A stretch of DNA of 64,000 nt from NCBI GenBank assembly GCA_963422385.1, contig OY729432.1, positions 3,162,001-3,226,000 of the forward strand, read 5' to 3'. Below, in pieces: positions 26,423 to 34,825 of this stretch. Positions within the stretch are counted from its first letter, which is position 1. Every line of letters begins with the position of its first letter. Made by a program: the position numbers and the translations under genes. The notes under the pieces were generated by a model that had not been told where the DNA came from, made no database searches, and saw only the letters and a list, made by a program, of their open reading frames with translations. Source of the DNA: JAJDTQ01 sp963422385. GTDB lineage: Bacteria > Desulfobacterota > Binatia > UBA9968 > JAJDTQ01.

Positions 26423-26820
26423 GCGTGGGAATCCTGTGTTGGCGCTTCGTTGGCCATGGTGTGAATGTTGGTCTTGATCAACGATTCTGCCGGAATGCCC
26501 AGACCCTGGTGCAGTCGCCAAATCATTCTCAGGCTCAACGGGCGCTTGTAATTGAGCATTTGGTAGACCCGGCTGTGGCTGCCGATATAGGGTACGAAAT
26601 CCTTGGGCGCCAACTCGTTCTGTTCCATGTGATAGCGGATTGCGGCGACCGGATCCGGAAGATCGAGAGGATCGTGTTTGGCTTCCCATGCCTCTACGAG
26701 GGTTACAAGAACATCGAGACGGTCGCCCTCCGGCGTGTTTCGCTTCGCGGTCATCAGATCCTCGATTTCCTTGAGCATCCGATGGTAGTCTCGCTTGGTC
26801 TTGATGGGTGCAATATCCAT
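26419..26820 (-). CDS. higA: HigA-like antitoxin with helix-turn-helix
   Basis: This 133-residue protein has a helical N-terminal half (KTKRDYHRMLKEIEDLMTAK) and an XRE-like helix-turn-helix (LAPKDFVPYIGSHSRVYQML, then LSLRMIWRLHQGLGIP). That is the layout of the HigA antitoxin, which binds HigB and represses the operon. ATG 26820 is 10 bp downstream of the HigB-like gene, and the gene overlaps the SIR2 gene by ATGA. Autoregulation of all three genes is therefore expected. Confidence 0.88.
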   Translation of the reverse strand: MDIAPIKTKRDYHRMLKEIEDLMTAKRNTPEGDRLDVLVTLVEAWEAKHDPLDLPDPVAAIRYHMEQNELAPKDFVPYIGSHSRVYQMLNYKRPLSLRMIWRLHQGLGIPAESLIKTNIHTMANEAPTQDSHA

Positions 26821-26830
26821 GGCTCGACTC

Positions 26831-27133
26831 TCAAATCGTCTGGGCATCCATGGCGTCGTAGTCCTGATGGCTGCCGATGAACCGGATGTACGCGACACGG
26901 CAAGGATAGTTTATCCATACCACGATACGGTATTTGTTGCCGGCGATGTTGAACGCGGCCCGGCCGTCCTTGAGGATGCTGGCGCTGCGAATCTCCCGGT
27001 TGACGTCCGCGGGGCTGCTCCAGTCGGCGGCCTTGACCTGATGGTACCATGCCATCACAGGCTGGCGGGCATCGGCACTCACGGGGTCGGCGTCGTCGAA
27101 GGCCTTCAGCGTCGCCACCGCGATGATCCTTGC
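26831..27133 (-). CDS. higB: HigB-like mRNA interferase toxin (start uncertain)
   Basis: The RelE-fold HigB toxin cleaves mRNA in ribosomes. The core matches the family: RIIAVATLKAF at the start, ARQPVMAWYHQVKAADWSSP, SASILKDGRAAFNI, NKYRIVVWINY and the end YIRFIGSHQDYDAMDA. Relatives begin with Met just before RIIAV, but here that codon is GCA. No ATG, GTG or TTG is near in frame; the next is ATG 27268, 45 codons upstream. Either the start is ATC/ATT-type, the protein is N-terminally extended, or the start is lost. It is first in the HigB-HigA-SIR2 operon. Confidence 0.75.
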   Translation of the reverse strand, partial: ARIIAVATLKAFDDADPVSADARQPVMAWYHQVKAADWSSPADVNREIRSASILKDGRAAFNIAGNKYRIVVWINYPCRVAYIRFIGSHQDYDAMDAQTI

Positions 27134-27274
27134 TTGGCCTCGGAGGAGGCTCGTACGAGACTGCCCGACGAGCGATGAAAGGCAAGCGTCGTTAGTGTCG
27201 GAGATCAGTGCATGAAGCAGGCGAAAGGGGGTAAGCCCGCACCGGGCGTTGGTTCGCCCGGTGCGCATAGGATC

Positions 27275-28408
27275 TCAGGCCGCATTCATCAGTGGCGAAA
27301 CACTCAGGTTGTACAGCCTCGCGACGTTGGCGTTGAGCAGCTTCGCGCGGTCGCCCGAGTCGAGGCTGCCCAGGTCCCGGGCGATGACGTCCTGCGAGTG
27401 GGGCCACGTCGAGTTCTGGTGCGGGTAGTCGTTGGACCACATGCAGTTGTCCGCGCCCCACCAGCCAAACAGCCGCCCGCCGATGTGGTCGTTGAAGAAG
27501 GTGGCGTAGACCTGACGGGCGAAGTACTCGCTGGGCGCCTTGTCGATGGGCAGGGGCTGCGCGTGGCGATGGCGGCGGAAGTTCTTGTCGCACTGTCCGA
27601 GCCAGAAAGGGATCCAGCCGATCTCGTTCTCCACCGACACGATCTTGAGCTTGGGATACCGCTCGAGCACGCCGGAGAAGATGATGTCGAACAGCGCGTC
27701 CTCAATCTCCCGGGTCTGCTCGACGCCGATGCGGTAGCGCTGCATGCCACGGGCGGTCTGGCGGTGCATGCTGTCGCCGAATCCCGTGAGGATGTGCAGA
27801 TGCACGGGCATGTCCATTTCCTGAGAGGCGGCCCAGAAGCGCTCGTAGTGATCCGAGGTGAACGGCAGGTCCTTGTGGGGCACCTGCCAGATCAGGGTGC
27901 CGACCATTCCTTCCCGCTTGCAGCGTTCCATTTCGGCGACGGCGTGGTCGATGTCGAAGGCGGAGATCAAGGCGACGCCGAACAGCCGGTCCGGCGCACC
28001 CTGGCAGTATGCGATGAGCCAGTCGTTGTAGGTCCGGAACAGCGCTTCCTGGAACGCGGGGTCGTCTACGCAGAAGAATCCGAGTCCCAGGCTGGGATAC
28101 AGGACCTCACCCGACACGCCGTCCCGGGCCATGTCCTTGATACGCTCCACCGGGTCCCAGCCCCCGGGACGCGCCACCGAGAAGCCCGCCCGGCGGTACC
28201 TCTCCACGTTTTCCGGCTGCTGACCCGCCATGAACAGCCCGCCCACGGCCTGGGCCGGCACGTCCGGCGATCCGAACATCCAGGCGTCCCGTCCCTCGTC
28301 GAAATAGGCCTTGGGCGCCCGGTCCCGCAGGGACGACGGCAACCCCTTCTCCCAGAGATCCGGGACCTCGATGACATGCGAGTCTGCGGATATGATGGTT
28401 TCTTCCAT
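27275..28408 (-). CDS. Amidohydrolase 2 family protein
   Basis: This 377-residue TIM-barrel hydrolase starts with ISADSHVIEVPDLWEK, the D-x-H-x-x-E metal motif of a subgroup lacking the first His. Later come PVHLHILTG, KIVSVENEIGWIPFWL and MWSNDYPHQNSTWPHS, matching the other metal and catalytic positions. Enzymes of this type hydrolyse or decarboxylate aromatic and cyclic acids. ATG 28408 is preceded by GGAGGAACC. It is monocistronic. Paralogues are at 36.1 and 39.0 kb. Confidence 0.87.
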   Translation of the reverse strand: MEETIISADSHVIEVPDLWEKGLPSSLRDRAPKAYFDEGRDAWMFGSPDVPAQAVGGLFMAGQQPENVERYRRAGFSVARPGGWDPVERIKDMARDGVSGEVLYPSLGLGFFCVDDPAFQEALFRTYNDWLIAYCQGAPDRLFGVALISAFDIDHAVAEMERCKREGMVGTLIWQVPHKDLPFTSDHYERFWAASQEMDMPVHLHILTGFGDSMHRQTARGMQRYRIGVEQTREIEDALFDIIFSGVLERYPKLKIVSVENEIGWIPFWLGQCDKNFRRHRHAQPLPIDKAPSEYFARQVYATFFNDHIGGRLFGWWGADNCMWSNDYPHQNSTWPHSQDVIARDLGSLDSGDRAKLLNANVARLYNLSVSPLMNAA

Positions 28409-28915
28409 GGCGGTTCCTCCTTCTTCCAGTCGGTCCATGGGCCGGTTTTCCGAGCCGGTTCCCGGACTGCCAGGGCGTTCATGTTGATACCCACCCGCCC
28501 GACTTCCAGTGCCAGCCGTCGATGCAGCCGTTCATCGATTCGGACGTCGAACTGCCCGCGGTATTCTTTTCGAGCGGTGAAGCGCAACCCTCCTGGATGG
28601 TGGCTGCCTTGTTCAGAACCTTCGTTGATGGACCGTGTTTGTAACACATACACGGTTCAGGGGACAGTACAACGGAGTTTCTTCTGCAGCACGGTCTGCC
28701 GTGCCAACCGGTTCGGGTCACACAGTGACGCATCGTTGATGCACTTCCTGCCAGCATCCGCCATCGCGTGAACCGGAGAAAAGGTCCGTAGTTACAAGTC
28801 CTTACGGTTCATCCCCTCCTGCGACTCCAAGTGGCTTCCCCGACGAAACGCCGCCGCGGCCGCTTCCTGCATTACCGGTCGGCCGCGCGGCCCGAACAGG
28901 GAGCCGCAACCATGA
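28409..28915. other. 507-bp stretch without a convincing gene
   Basis: This lies between the amidohydrolase and the broken integrase. Open frames here are short and low in family character. It includes the amidohydrolase leader (GGAGG before 28408). No clear repeat or RNA was seen. Confidence 0.5.
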
Positions 28916-29602
28916 CTGACCCAAGTCCACCTTCCCAAGCGTCTCCGCGCCGCCAAGCCCCGCGCCAGGAAGTACGAAATCCGAGACGACATCGTGACCG
29001 GCCTTGGCGTCGCAATCCAGCCCACCGGCGTCCGCACGTTCTTCCTCGCCCGCATGGTGCACGGGAAACGGCGCTATGCCCGGATCTGCGACGCCGATGA
29101 CATGACGGTCCCCGAGGCGTGGCGCGAGGCCCGCGGCCTCCTCGCCAGCTTCATCGAACCGGCGAAGACCGACAACGGGCCGAAAACGCCAGGGTGTCCG
29201 ATGGCCAAATTTGTCGAGGAGTTTCTCGAACGCTACGCCCGCCACTGGAAGCCCAGCACGCTGGAGTCCAACCGCTACCTGATCCGCAACCACATCCTGC
29301 CCGCCTTCGGCCACATCATCGCGTTCGAATGGAACCGCATCCGCGAAGAGGCAGGACTGCCCGGACTGCGGCTTCACGATCTCCGCCATAGCTGGGCGTC
29401 GGTCGCCGCCATGAACGACGTCGGCATGGTGACCGTCGCCATGCTGCCCGGTCATGCGCTGGTCGAAACCACCGAGCGCTATGTCCATCTGTCCGACCGC
29501 TCCGTTGTCGACGCCGTCGACCGGGAGTCCGGGCGCATAAGCGCGGCCTTGGCCGGTAGCGGCGCGGAGTGCGAGGGAGGGTGCGAACATGCCAACGGTT
29601 GA
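28916..29602 (+). pseudogene. Tyrosine recombinase (phage/island integrase) with internal deletion
   Basis: The frame encodes the N-terminal arm domain (RKYEIRDDIVTGLGVAIQPT, GVRTFFLARMVHGKRRYARI) and the start of the core-binding domain ending RNHILPAFGHI. It then jumps to the last part of the catalytic domain (RLHDLRHSWASVAAM, GHALVETTERYVHLSD). The HxLRH and the Tyr motif remain, but the region with the first catalytic Arg is missing, an in-frame loss of roughly 170 residues. It cannot recombine. A GTG at 28994 is the first standard start; homology begins earlier. Confidence 0.82.
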
Positions 29603-29811
29603 CCTTACCGCGCGGCTGGCCCGTGACAGCAGGCCCGGCCCGAAGGACACCATCCTGTTCGACAGGACGCTCCCCGGCTTCGGGCTTCGCATCCACCCGT
29701 CGGGCCGGAAGGTCTGGATCGTGCAGGCCAGCATCGAGGGGCGAAGCCGCCACATCGTCATCGCCCGGCATGGCGAAATGGAGCTTGCCGAGGCCCGCCG
29801 CCTTTTAGTCT
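29589..29811 (+). pseudogene. Second tyrosine integrase, N-terminal fragment
   Basis: The fragment encodes PTVDLTARLARDSRPGPKD, LPGFGLRIHPSGRKVWIVQ and RHIVIARHGEMELAEARRL, the DUF4102 arm-binding domain of a different integrase. Similarity stops abruptly at about 29811. It overlaps the end of the first integrase, the usual order of paired island integrases. Both are broken, which marks an old integration site. Confidence 0.78.
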
Positions 29812-30234
29812 CGTTGCAGCGATGCCGGGAGGTGGCCGCCCTGTCGGCGACGGCGCGGTCTGAACTCTTGACGCCGCCTGCGCGCGTGTTGTTCCGTTAT
29901 CTCGTGTTTCCTATAGTGCCGCTCGGAAGCCGCATGGCGGTTCGCGAACCGTTCCTTCTCATGCGCGGCGGGCGCTGCCGCTCAAGCGCCGCTCGGGCTA
30001 AACGCCGATTGGGAAACGGCTTTCATCGCCCGACGGTTTGAGCGTCAAGGAAGCGGGATTAGGACGCCGGTCGGCGTCTGGTTGTCACACCGGAACGCAA
30101 CCCGGGTTTCATCTCTACCCCAAAGGGCGCCCCCGGTGCTGCGATGCCGACGATGCCGACTGCGGAGTAGGGGTTCATTCAGTCAGGCGGATTGCCGCTC
30201 TTCTCCGTCCTTGCGGGGGATTCGGAAAACATGG
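29812..30234. other. 423-bp stretch without a convincing gene
   Basis: This DNA follows the integrase fragment. It contains open frames with no recognisable protein character. It is probably decayed island DNA. No tRNA or clear attachment repeat was seen. Confidence 0.45.
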
Positions 30235-30555
30235 TTACAGACCGGGGTCGGAACGCCTCGTCACGGAGAACCGGCGCCGCTCGAGCTCGCGCTCGAAGCT
30301 GACCAGCCGACGGATCAGGGCATTGTACCGTGAGTGTGCGTCGGCGGGGTGTCGTCGTCGGATGGTGCGATAAAGCGCCAGCTCCGGGCGTCGCGGCAAG
30401 CGTGCGGCTTCCGGCACCGGAATCCCCAGCGTCCGCAGCCGCGGCGCCCCGACTGCGACGAGCAGCGCCTCGACACCGCGCTCCCCCCGGCCGAGCGCCT
30501 CGACCCCGGCCGCCACCAACTCCTCCCCGGGGATGCCGTCACCGGGGGCTCGCAT
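30235..30555 (-). CDS. Small partner protein of the nucleotidyltransferase
   Basis: This 106-residue basic protein is mostly helical, with EELVAAGVEALGRGERGVEA at the start and a charged terminal helix (NALIRRLVSFERELERRRF). I do not recognise a family. ATG at 30555 lies inside the end of the upstream nucleotidyltransferase gene, a 17-nt overlap, so the two are translationally coupled. The arrangement resembles two-gene toxin-antitoxin modules built on nucleotidyltransferases. That function is inference from layout only. Confidence 0.6.
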   Translation of the reverse strand: MRAPGDGIPGEELVAAGVEALGRGERGVEALLVAVGAPRLRTLGIPVPEAARLPRRPELALYRTIRRRHPADAHSRYNALIRRLVSFERELERRRFSVTRRSDPGL

Positions 30556-31081
30556 GGACCATGCTTCCGGTAAACCCTTCGACCTTCGCTCGGAACGCGT
30601 CCGGATCGATGGCTGGATAACGGATGATGTCCGGTGCGATGGCGTCGAACCGACGGGCGAGCTCCACCACGTCGATCAATCCGCGCACAGTCATCTGCCG
30701 CGCGTCTTCCAGATCCATCGTATGCCCGCGCTCGATCTTGGCCAGTGCCTGGGCATAGAAATCGTAGTGGAAGAAGTCCACCTGTCCATGGCGTGCGATG
30801 AACCGGCTACGTTCCTTCCAGCCCGGCACCGGCGGGATGAAATCATCCGGGGCTGCCAGCTCGACGTTCATGTCCAGCTCGCCCTTCAGCGTTGCGATGG
30901 CGTCGAAGACGCCCTCCGGCTCCGGGTCGAGCTTGAGATCGGCATCTACGGTGGTTGGTCGCCATCCGATCGTCACGGCACACGCTCCCCCGACCAGATA
31001 TACCCGGCCCGGCCCTTTGGCCAGGCGGCCAATGCCCTGCATCAGCTGCTCGATCTTCCTCGCATCGCTCGTCGCCCGCAT
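30539..31081 (-). CDS. Nucleotidyltransferase-fold protein (DUF6036-like)
   Basis: This 180-residue protein has the minimal nucleotidyltransferase pattern VYLVGGACAVTIGW followed by RPTTVDADLKLD, giving the GG and D-x-D motifs. A helical C-terminal part follows (ARQMTVRGLIDVVELARRFD). Such proteins occur in AbiE-like and related toxin-antitoxin systems. ATG 31081 begins the domain. The same frame, however, continues upstream into a fragment of a flavoprotein oxidoreductase, so a longer fusion could be made. It is coupled to the small gene downstream. Confidence 0.68.
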   Translation of the reverse strand: MRATSDARKIEQLMQGIGRLAKGPGRVYLVGGACAVTIGWRPTTVDADLKLDPEPEGVFDAIATLKGELDMNVELAAPDDFIPPVPGWKERSRFIARHGQVDFFHYDFYAQALAKIERGHTMDLEDARQMTVRGLIDVVELARRFDAIAPDIIRYPAIDPDAFRAKVEGFTGSMVHASPR

Positions 31082-31284
31082 CAGAGACTCGCCGCCCGGC
31101 GGCGCCGGGATCTTGTACTTTCGGGCCGGTTTGCCGAAGTCTTCGTCGATGCCGGAATCCGCGAGAGAGTTGTAGCGCCGCACCGCGGCTTCCAGGACGA
31201 CGCCTTCCATGGGCACGGCCTGCCAGGGGTTCCGGATGACGGCGGCAAGCTCGGCGAGGGTGTCCGCGGTGAAGACAATACCAA
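31082..31284 (-). pseudogene. Fragment of a flavoprotein oxidoreductase duplicated from the neighbouring gene family
   Basis: The DNA encodes FTADTLAELAAVIRNPWQAV and AAVRRYNSLADSGIDEDFGK, then KYKIPAPP. This closely matches an internal part of the full-length oxidoreductase at 31559-33298 (FTADTLAELAAAIRNPWQAV, HRYNSFVDSGADEDFGKP). The DNA similarity is high by eye over about 200 bp. Both ends are missing. It joins the nucleotidyltransferase gene in frame. The following 31285-31558 has no gene. Confidence 0.75.
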
Positions 31285-31558
31285 CGACTCGTTTCCCGGC
31301 TTGTCAACAAGCGTCATGTGAGCCGCCACCATTGGGGGTCCCCGCCAATGCTTCCCATCCATCCCTTGCCCTCATCACCCGGAGTTTCCGTATGGACCGC
31401 CAGATAGCAATGGAATGGATACCTTCTGCCACACTGCCTCGTGGTCGGTTTGAGCCACGGGCCGCGGCCGGTGCTGATTGGCTGTGCGCCCGATAACCGT
31501 CGTTGCGCGTCGGTACCCTTTCATCCGGCGTGTTGAAGATCCGCCGAGCTGTCCTTGA

Positions 31559-33298
31559 TCACCCTTCCGCGGCCTGCCTCCCCGCGATGTACCCTTGCAC
31601 CGCGCAGCGTCCCATGCCGTGCTGATTGAAACCGCCGGCGGACTCTCCGCCGCAGTAGAGGCCGGGGATGACCTCACCGTCCATGTCCATCACCTGGCAC
31701 CTCTCGTTGATCCGCAGTCCGGCGCGGCTGTCGTGGATCAGGGGAGTGCCCCAGGCGGCGTGGAACGGCGGCGTCCGGATCTTGTACTTGGGGGAGGGCT
31801 TGCCGAAGTCCTCGTCGGCGCCGGAGTCCACGAACGAATTGTAGCGGTGCACCGTGGCATCGAGGGCCGCTCCGGTCATGGGCACGGCCTGCCAGGGGTT
31901 TCGGATGGCGGCGGCGAGCTCGGCGAGGGTGTCCGCGGTAAAGAAATAGCCGTCCGTATCGACGTGGGGCGGGGTGACCTTCCAGCCCTCCCGGGCAACC
32001 GCGTCGGAGTCGAAGACGGCCCATACCGGCCCGCCCGAGTAGTCCGGTCCCTTGGAGCCTGCATTCATGGCCACCGCGGCGTTGAAGAAGTTGGAGCCGT
32101 GGGGGTCGTACTCGATGTGGGCGTTGCGGTGGTCGCCGGGCGTGTACGGGTCGATGTCCTTGTGTTTGTTGCCGCCGGGGTAGTCGCCCCTGGTCTCGTC
32201 GTAGAACCGCTGACCCACCTGGTTGACCAGGATCAGGTCGTGCCAGTCCTTTACGGCGAGGCCCGCGGCCCGGACAAGGAGAAAGATCGGGCTGTTCAGG
32301 TCCCACGGGAAGTAGTTGTAGCGGGTGCCCAAGGCCCGCTGCACCCGGATGTTGTCGCCGTTCTCGAGGGTCTGGTTGGCCAGACCCCAGAGGGACGCGC
32401 CGATGGCCATGGCGGCGATCTCGCCGCTGGCGTCCTGGAAGGTGTAGGGCTCGCCCGCGACCTGGTAGACGTCGGTGAGTCGGGGGTCGAACATGCGCCG
32501 GAAGTTCACGTTGCTGGTGCTACCGCCGGTGCCGATGATGACGGCCTTGCCCGCGCGGATGGTCAGGTTGGCTTCGGTGCGGTTCAGGTTGCCTTCGGAC
32601 CGATAACTCTGCAGCGGCGTCGTGCTGCCGGGCAGCACGGTGGGTGTGTATTTCGCGGTGATGCCCAGGACGCGGCCGTCCCCGTCGTCCGCCGAGCCTT
32701 CCCGGATGATCCCGGTCATCTTGTAGTTGAGCAGGAATTTCACTCCCTTTTCGCGGGCGCTGGTCTCCAACGGTCGCACGAATCCGGTGCCGGGCCTGCC
32801 GTTGGGGCTGGCCAAGCCGGCGCCGTGGGTCCAAAACGCGTGATTCTCCCGTGGCGCCGAGTTTCCGGTCGAATGGGCGCCGCTGCTGTCGGGAGGAATC
32901 TCCTTGAATTCCACACCGTTGGCCAGCAGAAACTCATACGTTTCCGCACAATGGTCGGCGAACGCACGGATCACGGCGCGGTCGCTGTAGCGGTAGTCCG
33001 GCGAGCCGTTGACCTGCACCACGGACCAGTCCGTGAGGTCGTAGAAGACCGTGTCCGGCGAGTCTTCGATGCCGTACTTCCGCTGGGCGCTGGTGCCGCC
33101 TCCCAACGGCACGTTGCCGCCGCTCAGGATGGCATGTCCGCCTACGTCGTAGTTGGTTTCGACCACGAGCACGGAAGCCCCGGCGTCGGCCGCCGCGATG
33201 GCCGCGGGCAGGCCGGTGGCTCCCGATCCGATGATGACCACGTCCGTCGTGATATCCGGCTCCGACGGCAATCCCGTTGATCCTTCACTGTGCGCCAT
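31559..33298 (-). CDS. FAD-dependent oxidoreductase (fumarate reductase / ketosteroid dehydrogenase-like)
   Basis: This 579-residue flavoprotein has the FAD motif VVIIGSGATGLPAAIAAADAG near residue 20 and an FAD-binding end, GLYCGGESAGGFNQHGMG. It belongs to the FAD_binding_2 class that includes fumarate reductase flavoproteins and 3-ketosteroid dehydrogenases. These oxidise or reduce C=C bonds next to carbonyls. ATG 33298 is chosen just before the Rossmann strand, with CTTGAGGGA-type leader sequence. It is the first of a same-strand run. A fragment of a paralogue lies just downstream. Confidence 0.87.
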   Translation of the reverse strand: MAHSEGSTGLPSEPDITTDVVIIGSGATGLPAAIAAADAGASVLVVETNYDVGGHAILSGGNVPLGGGTSAQRKYGIEDSPDTVFYDLTDWSVVQVNGSPDYRYSDRAVIRAFADHCAETYEFLLANGVEFKEIPPDSSGAHSTGNSAPRENHAFWTHGAGLASPNGRPGTGFVRPLETSAREKGVKFLLNYKMTGIIREGSADDGDGRVLGITAKYTPTVLPGSTTPLQSYRSEGNLNRTEANLTIRAGKAVIIGTGGSTSNVNFRRMFDPRLTDVYQVAGEPYTFQDASGEIAAMAIGASLWGLANQTLENGDNIRVQRALGTRYNYFPWDLNSPIFLLVRAAGLAVKDWHDLILVNQVGQRFYDETRGDYPGGNKHKDIDPYTPGDHRNAHIEYDPHGSNFFNAAVAMNAGSKGPDYSGGPVWAVFDSDAVAREGWKVTPPHVDTDGYFFTADTLAELAAAIRNPWQAVPMTGAALDATVHRYNSFVDSGADEDFGKPSPKYKIRTPPFHAAWGTPLIHDSRAGLRINERCQVMDMDGEVIPGLYCGGESAGGFNQHGMGRCAVQGYIAGRQAAEG

Positions 33299-33333
33299 TG
33301 CGTCTTCTCCCTTGAGGGAAGTCGATCCTCTCG

Positions 33334-34278
33334 CTACCGGAACGCAGGGATGACCTGCGTTGCAAATATCTCCACACTGCGGAGCTCCTCGAAGGTAAAG
33401 TAGTGGATGAATTCGGTCACGCCAAGCTCCGCGAATGCCTGGATGCGGCGAATGCACTCTTCCGGCGTCCCCGCGATTCGAGCGTCCAGATAGGCCGTAT
33501 GCGGCAGATCCAGAGCCTCGGCGGCACGGGCGAATTCCTCACGGTCCCGGCCGATGATCGTGCCTGCCCACAAGGAGCGCCCGATTTCCCACGGGTCGCG
33601 CCCGGCCTCTCCGCAGTGCCGTTCGAGGAACGCGAGTTTTCTCCGGTACTGCGCCGGGCTGATGGGCGTCTGTATGTTCCAGCGGTCGGCGCACCGCGCC
33701 GCCACCTTCAGCATCGTCCGCGACCCGCGGGCGCCGATGGTGATGGGCGGACGGGGCGACTGTAGGGGCTTGGGGCTGCAATAGGCGTTCTCGGTCCGGA
33801 AACACTCGCCGTTGAAGGTTACCGCCTCCTCCACCCACATTCGTTTGATGATCGCCACCGCTTCGGTCAATTGTCGGGCCCGCTGCCCCATGTCGGGAAA
33901 GGGGAAACCGTAGGCGGTGTGTTCCTCCGCGAACCAGCCGGCGCCTAGGCCGAGCTCCAACCGTCCTCCGCTGATCACGTCCAGACACGCGGCCATCTTG
34001 GCCAGCAGCGCGGGATTCCGGAACGACACGTTGGAGCAGAGGGTGCCGACGCGAACGCGCCGGGTCAGCGCCGCCAACGCCGAGAGGGTGACCCATGACT
34101 CGTGGAAGGGGGCGGTGGGCGGCGGCAGCGGATGGAACAGCCTGGAGGTGAAGAAGTGATCGTTCAGCCATACCGAGTCGTAGCCCAGTTCCTCCGCCCG
34201 GAGCGCCACCTCACGGATATGGTCGAAATCCACTCCGGTCTGGATCGGAGTCACACCAAAGGATACTCGCCGGGACAT
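33334..34278 (-). CDS. LLM-class flavin-dependent oxidoreductase
   Basis: This 314-residue protein has a luciferase-like TIM barrel with RRVRVGTLCSNVSFRNPALL, GGRLELGLGAGWFAEEH and PITIGARGSRTMLKVAARCADRWN. The last is the F420/FMN-phosphate region common to this class. It is 35 bp upstream of the flavoprotein oxidoreductase on the same strand, and 10 bp after the FMN-binding gene. So three redox proteins are probably cotranscribed. It probably acts as a monooxygenase or dehydrogenase on a small organic molecule. Confidence 0.9.
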   Translation of the reverse strand: MSRRVSFGVTPIQTGVDFDHIREVALRAEELGYDSVWLNDHFFTSRLFHPLPPPTAPFHESWVTLSALAALTRRVRVGTLCSNVSFRNPALLAKMAACLDVISGGRLELGLGAGWFAEEHTAYGFPFPDMGQRARQLTEAVAIIKRMWVEEAVTFNGECFRTENAYCSPKPLQSPRPPITIGARGSRTMLKVAARCADRWNIQTPISPAQYRRKLAFLERHCGEAGRDPWEIGRSLWAGTIIGRDREEFARAAEALDLPHTAYLDARIAGTPEECIRRIQAFAELGVTEFIHYFTFEELRSVEIFATQVIPAFR

Positions 34279-34288
34279 GGATCGGACA

Positions 34289-34783
34289 CTAGATGGATGC
34301 GAGCTTTTTCAGGATGGCGTCGTGCGCGATCTGCTCGGATTCCGAGCCCTCGAAGGTGACGCCGCCCAGCACCCTGGCGGTGGGAACCCGGTCCTCGAAT
34401 ACGCCCTGCACGGTGATGTGGAAATACGCCAGGGCCGAATGGCCGCCGGCATCGTTCACGTCGGTGAGCGCGTCCCCGGTAGCTCGAACTTCCCGAGCGC
34501 GGCCCTTCACGTAGTAGGCCATGTCCTTATCGATCACCAGCAGCGTGATGCGGCCGTTCCGCCTGATGTCCGTGGCGCACTCCCCATCGCCCCAGGTGGC
34601 GAGATCGAGATTTCCGCCGTCCCTGGCGATCACGTCGGCGTAGCTGAGCATGCCGGCGTTGGCCCAGCCTTCCTCGTCCACGGTGATCATCTGGACCACG
34701 CGATTCTGCTTCCCTTCGAGGTCGCCGGGTCGCAGGAGCGCCAGCGCATCGTCGGGGAGGTCTTCGGATACGAACCGGGCCAA
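34289..34783 (-). CDS. Pyridoxamine 5'-phosphate oxidase-fold FMN-binding protein
   Basis: This 164-residue split-barrel protein starts MARFVSEDLPDDALALL. It contains strands typical of the PNPOx/FMN-reductase-like family, such as NLDLATWGDGECATDIRRNG, ITLLVIDKDMAYYVKG and SALAYFHITVQGVFED. Such proteins bind FMN, F420 or heme. Its place next to an LLM oxidoreductase suggests a flavin or F420 supply role or a related redox step. It is the second gene of a four-gene same-strand group. Confidence 0.75.
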   Translation of the reverse strand: MARFVSEDLPDDALALLRPGDLEGKQNRVVQMITVDEEGWANAGMLSYADVIARDGGNLDLATWGDGECATDIRRNGRITLLVIDKDMAYYVKGRAREVRATGDALTDVNDAGGHSALAYFHITVQGVFEDRVPTARVLGGVTFEGSESEQIAHDAILKKLASI

Positions 34784-34825
34784 TGGAGGCTCCTTTCCCG
34801 GGTTACAGGATCTTTGTACAGCGTT

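Noticed and set aside
31595..33280. A 561-codon plus-strand open frame
   Set aside because: It is antisense to the flavoprotein oxidoreductase and its sequence is repetitive Gly/Val/Arg-rich noise.
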